Origin: Acanthochromis polyacanthus
Taxonomy: Eukaryota > Chordata > Actinopteri > Pomacentridae
Direction of reading: 5' to 3'
DNA: 64,000 bases
Assembly (NCBI RefSeq): GCF_021347895.1
Contig: NC_067134.1
Span: forward strand, 28,789,407-28,853,406
Below are positions 1-25,779 of the stretch, one piece after another. The notes under the pieces are model-generated. The model saw only the letters and a program-made list of their open reading frames with translations, made no database searches and was not told the DNA's origin. How positions within the stretch are numbered: the first letter of the stretch is position 1; each line of letters starts with the position of its first letter. A program made the translations under genes and the position numbers.

Positions 1-344
1 GAATGATGGTCTTTTAGTAAATTATGGTCCTATGTAGGGTCAAACAGATGAAAACGTAAGGTGTATTTCAGGTTACTTTGCCAACAGAGATCAGTGCATA
101 TCGCTGTCCTCAGGCTCTCCAGTCAGATCAACTGCTCAGTTATTATCAACAGATCCAACAGTAGTGGCCAAAGAGCCCAAACTGAGTTTCCAGCTAAGTA
201 GGACTGGATATAGTTTGACTTTTGTCAACGCTGAGACCAGCATAATACTCACATCTCAGTGTTGATGCCAGAAGTCTTTATTGCTACCTTCATTTTGCTC
301 AGTATTTACATGCTTTTAATAAGAACAACCCTGTCCGCATTCAG
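1..344. other. Upstream intron of the CNG channel gene
   Basis: No exon of a CNG channel could be recognised here. The acceptor CAG at 342-344, preceded by a moderately pyrimidine-rich stretch, precedes the first visible coding exon. The N-terminal exons must lie before position 1. Confidence 0.5.
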
Positions 345-2069
345 AAAGGAGGTGTGGATCATGGACCCTGCCACCGACATGTACTACTACTGGCTGTGCA
401 CCATATCTATCCCAGTCTTCTACAACCTGATGCTCCTGGTGGCCAGGTCTGTTTCATGGTGTTTTCTGTTTCCTTTTTTGTTCCTTTGCTGTTCCAGATG
501 TCTAACAGGGTTTTCCTTCTCTGCAGGGCGTGCTTCAATGAACTGCAGTCTACAAACGTCACACTGTGGATGACTCTGGACTACATTTCCGATGCCCTCT
601 ACTACCTCGACACCTTTGTGAGAGCCAGGACAGGTCAGTGATGGAAACCTTTACTTTAACAGAAAAACTTTAGGATGTGACAGGATTAATCATATTTCAA
701 TTTGCCAACAGGATTTCTGGAGCAAGGACTGCTTGTAAAGGATGCAAAGGTCCTGAAAGAAAGGTACATGAAGACCCCCCAGTTCAAAATGGACATCTTC
801 TCCATACTTCCCACTGACATTATATTTCTACAAATTGGAATCAACAACCCAGAGTGGAGGTTCAACCGTCTCATGAGGCTGGCTCGGCTCTTTGAGTTCT
901 TTGACCGTACTGAAACTCGAACCAACTTTCCAAACATCTTCCGAATTGCTAACCTTGTCCTATACATCATCATCATCATTCACTGGAACGGTTGCATCTA
1001 CTTTGCCATCTCCAAAGTTCTGGGCTTCGGCTCGGACACCTGGGTGTATCCAGACATCACTCATCCTGAGCATTCTCGGCTGGCCAGACAGTACATCTAC
1101 TGCTTCTACTGGTCCACGCTCACCTTGACGACTATCGGAGAGACTCCACCCCCGGTCCGAGACTTTGAGTATTTTTTCGTGGTGGCTGACTTCCTCACCG
1201 GAGTTCTGATCTTTGCTACGATTGTAGGCAACGTTGGTGCCATGATTTCCAACATGAATGCTGGCCGCGTAGAGTTCCAGGCTAAGATTGACTCCATCAA
1301 ACAGTACATGCAGTTCCGTAAGGTCACCAAAGACCTGGAGGCCAGAGTGGTGAAGTGGTTCGACTACCTGTGGACAGAGGAGAAAACCTGCGATGAGAAG
1401 CTGGTGCTGAAGAACCTCCCAGACAAGCTGAAGGCTGAGATCGCCATTAACGTCCATCTGGAGACCCTGAGCAAAGTGCGCATCTTCCAGGACTGTGAAG
1501 CAGGTTTGCTTATTGAGTTGGTCCTCAAGCTTCAGCCTCAAGTCTTCAGCCCCGGTGACTACATCTGTAAGAAGGGGGACATCGGCAGGGAAATGTACAT
1601 CATCAAAGAAGGAAAGCTGGCGGTGGTAGCAGACGATGGCGTTACTCAGTTTGTGGTTCTCAGTGATGGGGCATATTTTGGAGAAATCAGCATCCTTGGG
1701 ATCAAAGGCAGCAAAGCAGGAAACCGAAGAACAGCCAACATCCGAAGCGTGGGCTACTCGGATCTGTTCGCCCTGTCCAAAGATGACCTGATGGAGGCAC
1801 TCATTGAGTACCCTGATGCTAAATATGCGCTGGAGGAGAAAGGAAGGGCCATCCTGATGAAAGATAACCTCATAGACGAGTCGCTGGTCGCTGCTACTGA
1901 TGCCAAAGACATGGAGGACAAAGTCAACCAGATTGAAACCAGTCTGGAGGTCATGTCGGCCAAATTCCGAAAGCTAACAAGTCACTACGAGTCCTCTCAG
2001 CGGAAACTCAAGCAGCGGCTCACCAACATATCAAACCAGGTCACAGGCCTCAAAGTAGATTTTGATTAA
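345..2069 (+). CDS. cnga3: Cyclic-nucleotide-gated channel alpha subunit, CNGA3-like (3' exons only)
   Basis: Coding exons are 345-446, 527-633 and 712-2069 (stop TAA 2067-2069); all junctions are GT-AG and in phase. Earlier exons lie outside the window. The product is a plasma-membrane cation channel opened by cGMP or cAMP, in CNGA3 used for cone phototransduction. The protein enters at S1 ([12 protein letters not shown]) and runs through S2-S6. It has the alpha-type pore [14 protein letters not shown], the C-linker, and a cyclic-nucleotide-binding fold with FGEISIL and NRRTANI. It ends in a short coiled coil ([14 protein letters not shown], then KLKQRLTNI). Residues such as [46 protein letters not shown] and MKDNLIDE fit CNGA3 better than CNGA1, CNGA2 or CNGA4. 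The tail after the coiled coil is very short, ending LKVDFD. Family is certain; the paralog (cnga3a, cnga3b or another duplicate) is not. Confidence 0.88.
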
Positions 2070-2841
2070 AGTTCTCCTACTGCTGGGCTTAGCGATGCTC
2101 CGTCTTTCCTTCATAAACACTAAAGGCTCCGACCAGCAGCTGGACTGTTTCTACTCATTATTCACACATGATGAAACAATAAGGCTGCCTCGAATGTTAA
2201 CCATCACTTCTTTTCTCCATTCTATTATCCATATAAACCAGCAGTAGGTGGTAGTTTCTAACACCAGGAGTTTAACATTCTGAATGAAGAACAGAAGAAA
2301 GATGTAGCAGTGATGAATATTCACGAAAATGCTTTGTTCTGTTCAAGTTGGAAGAACAGTTAACTTTCTAACTGAACATGCAGTAATATGATCAGAATCC
2401 CCTGTTCAGTTCATCCACACACAACCTGAAGACCAAAAACCTTCCTGTTAACAAACACCATCCTTTTAGTTCTGTTTAATTTGTTCATCCTCATGTTTTA
2501 CTGGACAACATGTAGATTCTCTGTCATGTTGGTGAATCAAACTAATTCTGGGATACTTGGTCATAAGAGTCTCAGATCTTCTTGGATTTACTTTTTCTTC
2601 ACTGCAGTTGTTTGTGTCATGCCAATAACAAGTTTTGTGTACTTTTTGTTTTGTTTATGTCGAAAACATATCTGAACCCAGAGCTAAACTTTGTGTCATT
2701 TCTGTACCTGGAACACCAAGATCTTGAGTAAAATGCAGTTTCTCCAACTCAAGTATACGTACTGGACTCAAAAAATGCTTCGTCTTCATTTGTCACATCT
2801 ATAGCACGATTTGAAAAGCAAGTTTGTTCTTCACAAACTGA

Positions 2842-2847
2842 AATAAA
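2842..2847 (+). terminator. Candidate polyadenylation signal of the CNG channel gene
   Basis: AATAAA lies about 770 bp past the stop codon, in ordinary A/T-rich 3'UTR-like sequence. A second ATAATAAAAG lies about 55 bp further on. The choice between them is not resolved. Confidence 0.45.
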
Positions 2848-3285
2848 TCAAGATACCTTCTTGTAGTTTAACGCCTTGGCTGATGTGAAATATGTTCATA
2901 ATAAAAGTGGCATGAATGCTTTTTCATTTATCAGATTGTAACTGACTCATGTTTAGCATCACTTTGCTCTCAGGTTGGAGGAGTTCAACAGTTTTCTGAA
3001 CTTCAGATAACAGAAACTAAAAGCAGTTTTAGAGGACAAGCAGGATCCTGGTTCCATCTCATACATCGATCTACGCTTCTTCATCTCAAAGTCATGTTTC
3101 AGGGAATATAGTGGACTATGGACATATGAATGAAGGTTAATTAGTATAAGTGATCAGCTAAGAAAAAGTCCTGCTGCTCTGTGGGAGTTGTTTGGACATT
3201 CGTCGTCTCAGTGTCTTGGGATGATCAGAGGTGTGAGTTTCTGGTCAAAGCTACACCAACAAGATGGATTACAAACAGGACAACA

Positions 3286-3744
3286 CGGTCTCACGGGGAT
3301 CCGTGAAACTGTCACGTCAGTTTTTGTTTCGGTTTCGTGCGCACCAACATGATGTCGTCATGTTTTTCGTGCCGCTCACCACGAGCGAAACCCGCTGTGG
3401 TAATCACATCTGAAAGTGGTTTATACCGGCGGATTCATGACGATTTAAGCTGTCCATCGGCGTTTGCGGCGGCCGCAAACGCCGATGGACAGCTTAAATC
3501 GTCATGAATCCGCCGAATTTGCATAGGAATTTAAAGAATGTCTGGCGGCCGAAGCGGCGGCCGCAAACGCCTATGGACAGCTTAGATCGTCATGAATCCG
3601 CCGGTATAAACCATTTTCAGATGTGATTACCACAGCGGGTTTCGCTCGTGGTGAGCGGCACGAAAAACATGACGACATCGTGTTGGTGCGCACGAAACTG
3701 AAACAAAAACTGACGTGACAGTTTCACGAATCCCCGTGAGACCG
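3286..3744. mobile_element. 459-bp foldback (inverted-repeat) element
   Basis: The left arm starts CGGTCTCACGGGGAT at 3286. The right end is its inverted copy, finishing ATCCCCGTGAGACCG at 3744. The arms of about 200 bp match closely throughout, for example CACCAACATGATGTCGTCAT on the left against its complement on the right. Inside the left half is a second hairpin with 42-bp arms (3428-3469 and 3473-3514) around a 3-nt spacer. There is no ORF, so this is a non-autonomous element. Flanking duplication is not obvious. A diverged fragment of the same family lies at about 26675-26745. Confidence 0.85.
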
Positions 3745-5339
3745 GGCTGAACAGGAACACATGAGCAACGTTCATAATGACGACACCAAACGACCTGCAG
3801 ACTCAAATCAGGATTATAAGGCGACACAAGTTTGGAAAAAAGCAGTCATCTTTATTTAGCATGTTTTCACAACACTGAATACTTTTAGCCTTTCGTCCGT
3901 TTGTAGAATTTAACTGTTGCATCAAACCAATCGATGAAAACTGCTTCCCTTTCCGAGATCAGGTTGACCTTCACCGTTTACCGTCAGCAGGCTCTAGAGC
4001 CGTTCACATGTCCAGGCGAGCAGCATCTTCAGCATTACGAAACAGAGGTACAGTCATGGAGAACAGCTGGAGCCAGACCTGGGCTCAACAACAGCTGGAA
4101 GTAACCACAACCTTGTTTTAAGGTTTACTGCAGAGACTCTCCAACACAGTCCAATGTTTGTCCACATCTTTAGGCACTCCTTGTTCTGTCCAAAAACAGT
4201 GAAAGGTACTGTCCAACCTCATGAGGCCCAGGTCTGGCTGAAACCATAAAGATGAGAAGAAATCAGAAGAGAAAGACTGGCTCAGGGTCGTGGTGTCCTG
4301 CGGTGGTCTGAGCACCGAGGTTTAGTGGCATGTCGTGGGCACTGAGCAGCATTTCAACCAATCAGATCGTCCTCGGGCAGAGAAGCCACAGATTCAACCT
4401 CCGACCAACAACCACCTCTTAAGTGCACAAAAAAAACACATCAGCTGACTGTCGAAGGCTCAGGTGTGAGCAGGATGACACCTGAGCCGGCTTCATGTCG
4501 GAGCTGCGAGATGAAACGCTACAGCATTTAATACCAAATCTAAAGATGAGGGAAACACACAGATTTACATCAATGTGATCATTTTATGTCCACCATTTAC
4601 CCAAATTATCTCAACCACGTATCAGAAATGAAAATAAAAGGTCAAAGTTTAAGGTCCAGTCAGGTTTAGCAGCGACTCTACTGTGTTTAATGGATGCTAG
4701 TTTCTGATCTCTGTAGTTTTTCTCTCCACTCTGTCGAGGTGACTCCGTTCATTTCCATCCAGTACAAGAGTCAAACTGAGCCTTGAAGACGACTTAATGG
4801 CCATAAAGGAACTCATCACAATGACCATGGAGTCTCTGGTTTTTATCAGGACCTGCCACAGCTGAAGTGAGTACACCTCTGAGCAACATCACTTAAATGT
4901 TAAATGATTAAAAACCCAATCAGCTCTCAACAACTGCAGGGTTTCTAAGTTAAACAGCAGAAAAAATAGAAGCTCCAAAGTAGAAACTCAGTGTGACTGA
5001 AGTGAATCACCTGTGATCATCAACATTAGAAAACCTGTGATCGCTGCAACAACATCAGGTACATCCGTGATTCCCATAAGAGCATGAACTCTAAAACACC
5101 ACAACTTTGTCAGTTTAGGACCTGTGGACTACACATGTCTGCATCACGGCTCCACAGAGAAATTAACTCCCAGGGAGAAGAAACTAAAAAGATCTACGAA
5201 GGATAGATGAAAATCAGTGACCAACCGGCGATCAGTAGGAAAAATGAGCCATAGTTCCACTAATCAGACGTACAGTGGTCCTAAAATAAAGTCAACAACA
5301 GCGCACTAACTGGTGTTTCAGGGTGGGAACAGCAGTGAT

Positions 5340-5640
5340 CAGTGGAAACCAGTTCAGAACATCAGCCTCAAGGTGATGTTCAAGAAAAAACCCACAAGAT
5401 CAGAAAGAAGTCTGATGATCACTGGAGAGGAGTTCCACCAAATAAGACCAGTTTGTTCAGCTCAGATGTAGTCCAGCATGTTAGGAGTGAACCAGGACGA
5501 CCACAGCGGATGCATGGTCCTGATAGTGAAGCACGGAGGTGGAGGTGTCATGGTGTATGGCTAAACGAGTGGAAAAGGTGTTGTAGAGATGACATTTATA
5601 GATGGAACCATGAACAACTACAGGCTGACTAGAAGACCGG
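5340..5640 (+). pseudogene. Decayed Tc1-like transposase fragment
   Basis: Read in shifting plus-strand frames, the sequence gives WRGVPPNKTSLFSSDVVQHV. About 30 bp later, in another frame, it gives VKHGGGGVMVYG followed by TFIDGTMNNYR. These match in order the Tc1 transposase segment 'LFSSDG...[12 protein letters not shown]...IDGIMN' between the first and second catalytic aspartates. Stops and at least one frameshift interrupt it, so it is an old dead copy. It is a different subfamily from the younger element at 12-13.6 kb. Confidence 0.65.
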
Positions 5641-7391
5641 TTCAGCAGATGAGGACAATTCCAGGATCCAAAACTGAAAATCACAATTAAAACTAAGTAA
5701 AAACACCCAACTGGTAAAGAAGAAACAATAAAAGAAAGTTGCACTGAGTTTCTACTATGGAGGCTGTATTTTTAATACAGCAGATAAAAACTGTCGCTTT
5801 TTCATTTTCCATAAGAGCAAAACCCCAGCTGGAGAAGTCAGCAGTGAAAGTCCTGCAGCTCCTGGTAGGTAACTGATCATAATGATCCTGTACAGGTGTG
5901 TACTCACCTCTTCACTGCACCGTAACTAAATGTCTACTATTTCCAGTGTGGAGATGTTTTCCTTTCAATACGCGGCTGAAATAATGCGGGTAAACTGCAG
6001 ACAATCTAAAAGCTGCCCGTGACTTCAGTTGCTTGTCCTCCACTGAAAACGCTGAATTTAAAAGAAATGAAAAGAACTGAGGCCAAAAGTACAAAACAAG
6101 ACCCAGGTTGTTGGTTTAAAAATAAAAAACAGAGGATTTAAACCAGAGAAGTGTGTGCAGGAGCATCACGGAGACATGGAGTCCTTCAAATCACAGCCAG
6201 AGAACTAAAAACACTAACATCTGCCTGCTCTGAGGATTCACAGCTCAGATTCTAACTCTTCAAAGCACTATTCAGCACTTTATGTTATAAACTGACAGTG
6301 GTTACACCTGATTCACTTTTACTGACAGATCCAACCTAAATCTGACGAGTGTTTGTGTGTTTTCAGGTCGGCTTAGAACAAAGACTGACAGCAGGACACA
6401 GTCGCTGTTCTGAAATCAGGTGTTCAATAATCTGATCAGGGTCTGATTGTTGTAGTTTGTCTGGGAGACAGCAAACGCGCCGTTGCTAAGCGACAGGTGT
6501 AACCACAGCCAGAAGGTCCGATGAGCAGAAGACCACACAGCTTCATCCGTGCACATTTCCACACGTGAAGGAAGCTCCTCCTCTATCCACTGACTGTACA
6601 GGTTGGCACAAGAACATCTCTACGTCTTCTCCCATCACTACGTCCATCACTGCAGCACGGCGCTGGAGTTCCAACTGCACTCATACATAAATACTGGTTT
6701 TATTTAGAATCAACACAGGAAGACAAGGAAATAAAATGCTTCAACAATCATGGCAACCTGTGGCCAGAAAACAAACATTCTGAAAATGTCTAAGTGCACT
6801 TACACAGCTCTGACGGGATCTGAGTCTAACCTCCAGGAAGGAGAAGGTCCAGAAGAAGAAGCTATCTGACACTGAGCCTATCTGGACCGGATGAACCTCC
6901 ATCAGGATGGATGAGGAGGAACGATGTGAGTGGAATGGTCAGTGGATTCTGTCTCCAGGGGGAATATTAGCAGTAAACTACTCTAGAGTTCCTCTAACAT
7001 GGTTCTGTTCAGTAAACTGGGTTTATGTGGACTCACTGGTTTCTGTTTCATCCCAGAATTTACATCATTTCATATTAACCCCTTCCCCTACGCAGGCAGG
7101 CGTGAAAATAAGCCATTTAACCTTAAAATAAATAAGAAGAAGATGATCCTCTCTGTACATAGAAACAAAGACGGGAGGCTGCAGCACATTCACATGGTGT
7201 GGATGTGGGAGTGGGAGTGGGCTTTCAGAGCTCTCTGTGCTCTCACTGCTGTGGATGGAGAAGCACAGCAGCAGAACTACAACCATCTGTCCTCGTTCTT
7301 TATGAAACACACTGTGGTCACCTGTAGATTGTGTCTGAGAGGGAAGGCGGGGAGGAACCGATGGGTTTCTGAGGAGTCTGTAGGACGGGGA

Positions 7392-21185
<13,794 letters not shown>

Positions 21186-21586
21186 ACGAGACTTTATCCT
21201 CAGTTGTTTGTTATCCTGCTGCTGTTTGTGAATGTTTTAAGTCCTCCACAGGCTGACTGCAACTCCGACAGCGCGACGGTTTGAGTGTGATCGAAGGATT
21301 TTGTGTAGAAAACTTCATTCACGGCCTTCATTCACGGCCTTCCTACCGCAGGCTCTCTGCTCTGCCTGAGCTCCGCAGCCATCTTCACTTCACCAGCAGC
21401 CCACGTCCCACCATGCACTGCGTCCTGCTGCAGGACATGCTGGACTGGATCACTGCTGCAGGAGCTGGAGTCATTATCTTCATCGTACCATCATTATAGT
21501 AGCATCAGTATAGAACAATCATTATAGCCCTGCCAAAGGAGCGACTGGACTGGATCATTGCTGCAGGAAATGGACTCACTATAGAT

Positions 21587-21641
21587 GTTTTGGACCCTCT
21601 GGAGGACCGCTTTTGGCCCCCGGGCCGCACGTTGGACACCC
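21587..21641 (-). repeat. Fragment of the hAT-like repeat seen at 10088
   Basis: Reverse-complemented, this reads CAGGGGTGTCCAACGTGCGG and continues with GGGGGCCAAAAGCGGTCCTCCAGAGGG. That is the same terminal sequence as at 10088-10150 and ends at the same hAT-like tip. Only the terminal segment is recognisable. Confidence 0.65.
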
Positions 21642-21860
21642 CTGAGAGAGTTCAGATTGAAAAGTAAATTAAAAACTCAATGAAACAAAAGTGATCACTT
21701 TCACACTGTTAAATACTCCGATGACATTGTGTTCATTTCTGTATTACTCATATATTCTGTTGATTTTTCTGCTTTCTATTTTCTCTATTTTTGTCTTATT
21801 TTACCTTCACTTATGCCCCAATATTCTGTGTAGTCTTATTGTTTACCCTTTTATTGAATA

Positions 21861-21903
21861 TTCAGCTGCTGTAACAACTGAATATCCCTCCTGGATTAAT
21901 AAA
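21861..21903 (+). repeat. 3' tail of a fish LINE-type repeat, split by the foldback element
   Basis: GCTGCTGTAACAACTGAATA followed by TCCCTCCTGGATTAATAAA resembles the common teleost tail 'gctgctgtaacacctgaatttcccc..gggattaataaag'. The tail resumes after the foldback element at 23056 with ATAAAGTCAGTC. Related tails appear on the other strand at 63800-63965. Confidence 0.6.
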
Positions 21904-23055
21904 GGGTCATTCCGTATGAAATCAACCAATTTTAAGAAAACTTCCCACCTGACCCTCTCAGATTTTTTTAAGTTTTTACATACATTTAGTACATTATATA
22001 TGATGGGAAAATCCAAAATTTGAATGCTTTATTGTCATTAGTTTCAAAGTTATGGCCATTTGAAGTAGGTAGGGGGTACCCTATTATTGCAGCCAAAATT
22101 AAGACTTGAAATTTTTGACCATTTTCAGACTTCTATAACTTCTGAACAACAAAAGATAGAGATCTGAAATTTGCAGGATCATTTCACAGTGACCTATAGT
22201 CCTCAGAAATGTGAAAATATTTACTTTATAATTGCATGTTACAGAGAATGACAAAGTTGCGATTTTATCCATCACGAACTTCTAAACGGCTACATTTGGC
22301 CACCCATTACACAAAAACTAATCATCATATCCATTAGAGATTTTATGTGGTATAATCAAAAATATCTGTCCGACCTTCGCATTCAATAATTAAAATACAT
22401 TAAACAAGTTGTGCTTGGTGTCAAAATTTAGGGAAATTCCTGTAATTTCACATGATGTCTTTTATTCTTTGATCCCACCTATCCCACATGCTGATACTGA
22501 CCTTTGAATCCGAAGGTCGGACAGATATGTTTGATTTCTAGCTGTTCATATTTCGTGCATTACATACCATAGCACTTTCATTTCATACAGATCCAATCCT
22601 TAGATAGCCAAATTATACCACATAAAATCTCTAATGGATATGATGATTAGTTTTTGTGTAATGGGGGGCCAAATGTAGCCGTTTAGAAGTTCATGATGGA
22701 TAAAATCGCAACTTTGTCATTCTCTGTAACATGCAATTATAAAGTAAATATTTTCACATTTCTGAGGACTATAGGTCACTGTGAAATGATCCTGCAAATT
22801 TCAGATCTCTATCTTTTGTTGTTCAGAAGTTATAGAAGTCTGAAAATGGTCGAAAATTTCAAGTCTTAATTTTGGCTGCAATAATAGGGTACCTCCTACC
22901 TACTTCAAATGGCCATAACTTTGAAACTAATGACAATAAAGGATTCAAATTTTGGATTTTCCCTTCATATATAATGTACTAAATGTATGTAAAAACTTAA
23001 AAAAATCTGAGAGGGTCAGGTGGGGACCACTGGTTAAAATGATGTGGAATGACCC
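21904..23055. mobile_element. 1,152-bp foldback transposon with 5-bp target duplication
   Basis: The left tip GGGTCATTCCGTATGAAATC and right tip ending GATGTGGAATGACCC are inverted. The arms pair over roughly 480-540 bp (about 21904-22380 with 22515-23055) with few mismatches. The element is flanked by ATAAA at 21899-21903 and 23056-23060, a direct target duplication. No transposase is present. The superfamily cannot be assigned from the tip and duplication length alone. Confidence 0.9.
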
Positions 23056-23319
23056 ATAAAGTCAGTCTAAGTTAACTGTCCATGCACCTTCTTCTGTAAC
23101 TACAAGGTTTTTTAAACGAACACAAACACAAAAAACAACTATATAAAAATCACATTTTGCAGCAATCCAGCATGAAACCCTTCAAATCAGATTAAGTTCT
23201 ACATCCAGCTGAAAAAAACAGAAAACCAAGTTTACGTTTTTGAGTCGTCTGCTCCTCACACAGCTTTAGTCTAAATCATCCTATCTGCATGGATCTGGGT
23301 GTAGTGTCGTGAAAATCAG

Positions 23320-23560
23320 ACCTTTCCTAGTTTAGGACCTGCATGTCTCCGTCATGGCTTCACGTGGACAAAGAACTGCCAGACAGACTGAAAAATCTAA
23401 CTTTGACTCCACAGGGATGGAAAGGGATGCAAAAAGATCAACTAAAAATCAATGGAAACACAGCAGTAATCTGGAGGTTTAAAATAAGCCGTAATACCAC
23501 TAATCATCGTCCACCTTATCACTAATTAGTGTCCTCTGTCCTCAGATGACTCCAGGGATG
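23320..23560 (+). repeat. Probable second decayed Tc1-like relic
   Basis: TTTAGGACCTGCATGTCTCCGTCATGGCTTC resembles the sequence at 5118-5155 (TTTAGGACCTGTGGAC...CTGCATCACGGCTCC), upstream of the transposase relic at 5340. The following segments share several short matches, such as AGTTCCACTAATCA against AATACCACTAATCA. No readable frame survives. Confidence 0.4.
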
Positions 23561-25289
23561 CTGCTGTGGAGGACAGATGGTGTTCAGACTGGACACAATC
23601 ATCACGTTTCACACTGAGAAAGATGGTTCATCTGCTGTATGGAGGCTTTCTGCTAAGCAAAAAACCTCAAAACGAAACTTTGCTAAAGATGTAAAGAGAT
23701 GAATACTAGCAGCAGAGTTTTTAGGGATCCACCAGCCATCAACAGCAGCATGACAGGACAAGAGCAGATCTTGTCTGTTCTCCTGTAGGTCTGGATTTAA
23801 CACCTCCACAGGTTGGAGATGGGCTTCCTGTGATCAGCAGAACAGAAGGACAGCAGGACACCACGCCAGAGGTGGAACATCTGGCACGAGGATTGAAGGA
23901 TCGAATCAGCAGGAGGAGAACGCGAGAGCAGATTTCCAAGGTATAGGCAACAAATAGTTGTTTTTACGGTAAAATTCTGGCAGCCGTGGACACCAGAACG
24001 CTTCCGTAAAACTACAGTCAAATATTTTCTACATTTACAGTAAAGAAACATACTGATATTGTTGATTTTTTAGGTTTAAAAAATCTGTTTTATTCCATAT
24101 AAATGTTAAAGCATATGTCCGTTATTAACACAAAGATACATCAGTTTGACCTTTAACAAACTGTATTTTTTACATGTAACAAATGCAGAAATGTTTCTTG
24201 TTATAAATATTACAGCATGTTCCCTTTATCAGCACAACAACACGTACATTTACCTGGAAAAAAACTGCCAACATTTCTCATTACTGGTGACAGTGGAGGG
24301 GAAACACTTTCACAGACAGAAACATCCAACTGGATCTGATCATTATCTATATTTAAATGTTGACGTACAACAAAGGCTTTCTATTCTATTCTCCCCAAAT
24401 TATTAGATATTAGAGGGTTTGTTAAACTTCATTTGCTGTTGAGCTTTAATGGCACATATTCCCAAATTAGCCAGATTACTATAAACACCTGCCTATCTTC
24501 GCTTTTCAGTGTCATTTATTCTCACCTTGTTTTTACTAAACCACACTTTGAGGTCCGTTGAAAACATGGATTCATCTTCACGATGGCCCAGAATCAGTTT
24601 CTTGTTGAACTTCTTGTGTCTTTGCCTTTTAACTGCTCTATATTATTGTTATTATCAGAATAAATCCCTCCAACCTTATTTCTGCCACCTTCTATCACAG
24701 TAAAAGTCTGGACAGAATCCTGAGAGCCTGTAGATCTGTTTCTACCAACCGGTTACCAGCTGTTAGTGTCTGCTGTCCTCTAAACCTGGTCTAAGAAGCT
24801 CCACACAGACAGATTATCGTGATTAACCACACCATGAGGACCCTTTTTTTTTTTTTTTTTTTAAACTTTTTGGAGTGTTTGTCTCAGCTTTACCCTCTAA
24901 GGTCTAATTAGTCACATTAGATGCTCAGAGGAGCTGGAGAATGTCTGGAGCCACATGACCACCTAAAACACATCTGTTTATTCAGTATTTATTGCTTAAA
25001 ATGACTCAGCTGATATTTCAATACCACAGATCATTCAGTGTGTAACTGAAATGAAAATCAGATTTACAGTACACTTCTGGATAATTAAATGTGACCCAGA
25101 AACATCACTGCTGTTTCTGCTTAATGACCCTAACAGGGGGATTAAATAAGGAGATCATATTAATGCACGAATAAGAAATATTTATTGATATCAGTGAAAA
25201 ATAAGCCATTATATGATATTAGAGATTTCACAACACAACCGTCGGTGTATGTTCACTGTAAGTTTTAAAGATAAAACCTTAAAAGAACA
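23561..25289. other. Intergenic region between ube3a and ddx4
   Basis: I found no gene. It holds A/T-rich sequence, a run of 18 or more T's at about 24845-24862, and loose ACAGTAAA/TACAGTA-type motifs near 23965-24250 that suggest old repeat material. Confidence 0.45.
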
Positions 25290-25650
25290 TTACTACAATG
25301 TTCCCTGAATGTTGACTGGATGTTCACAAATGTCCTGTAAAGGTTTCCCAAAACAACCTTCAGGGAACGCTCCTGGAATGTAATCAGAAAGTTCAAACAT
25401 CAAGGATCCTTACCTAAATGTTCCCCAAAGGTTTCCAAAGGAAACCTTTAAGGAACCTTCCTGTAAGGTTCTCTAAAGGTTTCACAAAACAACCTTTAGA
25501 AAATATGTTTTCTAAATGTTTCACAAAACAACCTTCAGGGAACGTTCCTGTAAAATCCTGTGAAGGCTTCTCAAAACATTCTTTTGGGAACATTTTCCCA
25601 GAACGTCCTCTGAAGGTTTTAATAAAATAACCTTCAGAGAAAGTTCCTTT
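25290..25650. repeat. Degenerate tandem repeat, about 45-50 bp period
   Basis: Imperfect units of the form 'AAAGGTTTCACAAAACAACC' plus 'TTCAGGGAACGTTCCTGTAA' recur at about 25339, 25430, 25475, 25520, 25563 and 25612. They lie just upstream of the presumed ddx4 promoter. The units are much more diverged than those of the other arrays in this window, which points to older age. Confidence 0.75.
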
Positions 25651-25779
25651 CGAGAATTATTTAATTAAACCTGTTTGCGCATAAAAGTTAGAACCAAACC
25701 GTGAACTATCAAAAAGGTGAAGAACTAAAGAAAGAAAAGGTAAAAGAGAGAAAAAGTAGTTCCATGTAGGTCGGACTAC

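Larger units (their letters stand above)
2070..7391. other. Convergent intergenic region / 3'UTRs between cnga3-like and ube3a
   Basis: No protein-coding exon was found. On the minus strand AATAAA motifs, possible ends of the ube3a transcript, correspond to plus-strand TTTATT at 6699-6704 (about 690 bp past the ube3a stop) and 3851-3856 (about 3.5 kb past it). The second lies just beyond the foldback element. The region also holds a decayed Tc1 transposase at 5340-5640. The remaining sequence looks like unique, A/T-moderate non-coding DNA. Confidence 0.5.

Noticed and set aside
21691..22023. 110-codon frame near the foldback element
   Set aside because: It spans a LINE-like tail and the foldback tip. 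Its A/T-rich hydrophobic translation is typical of random non-coding DNA.
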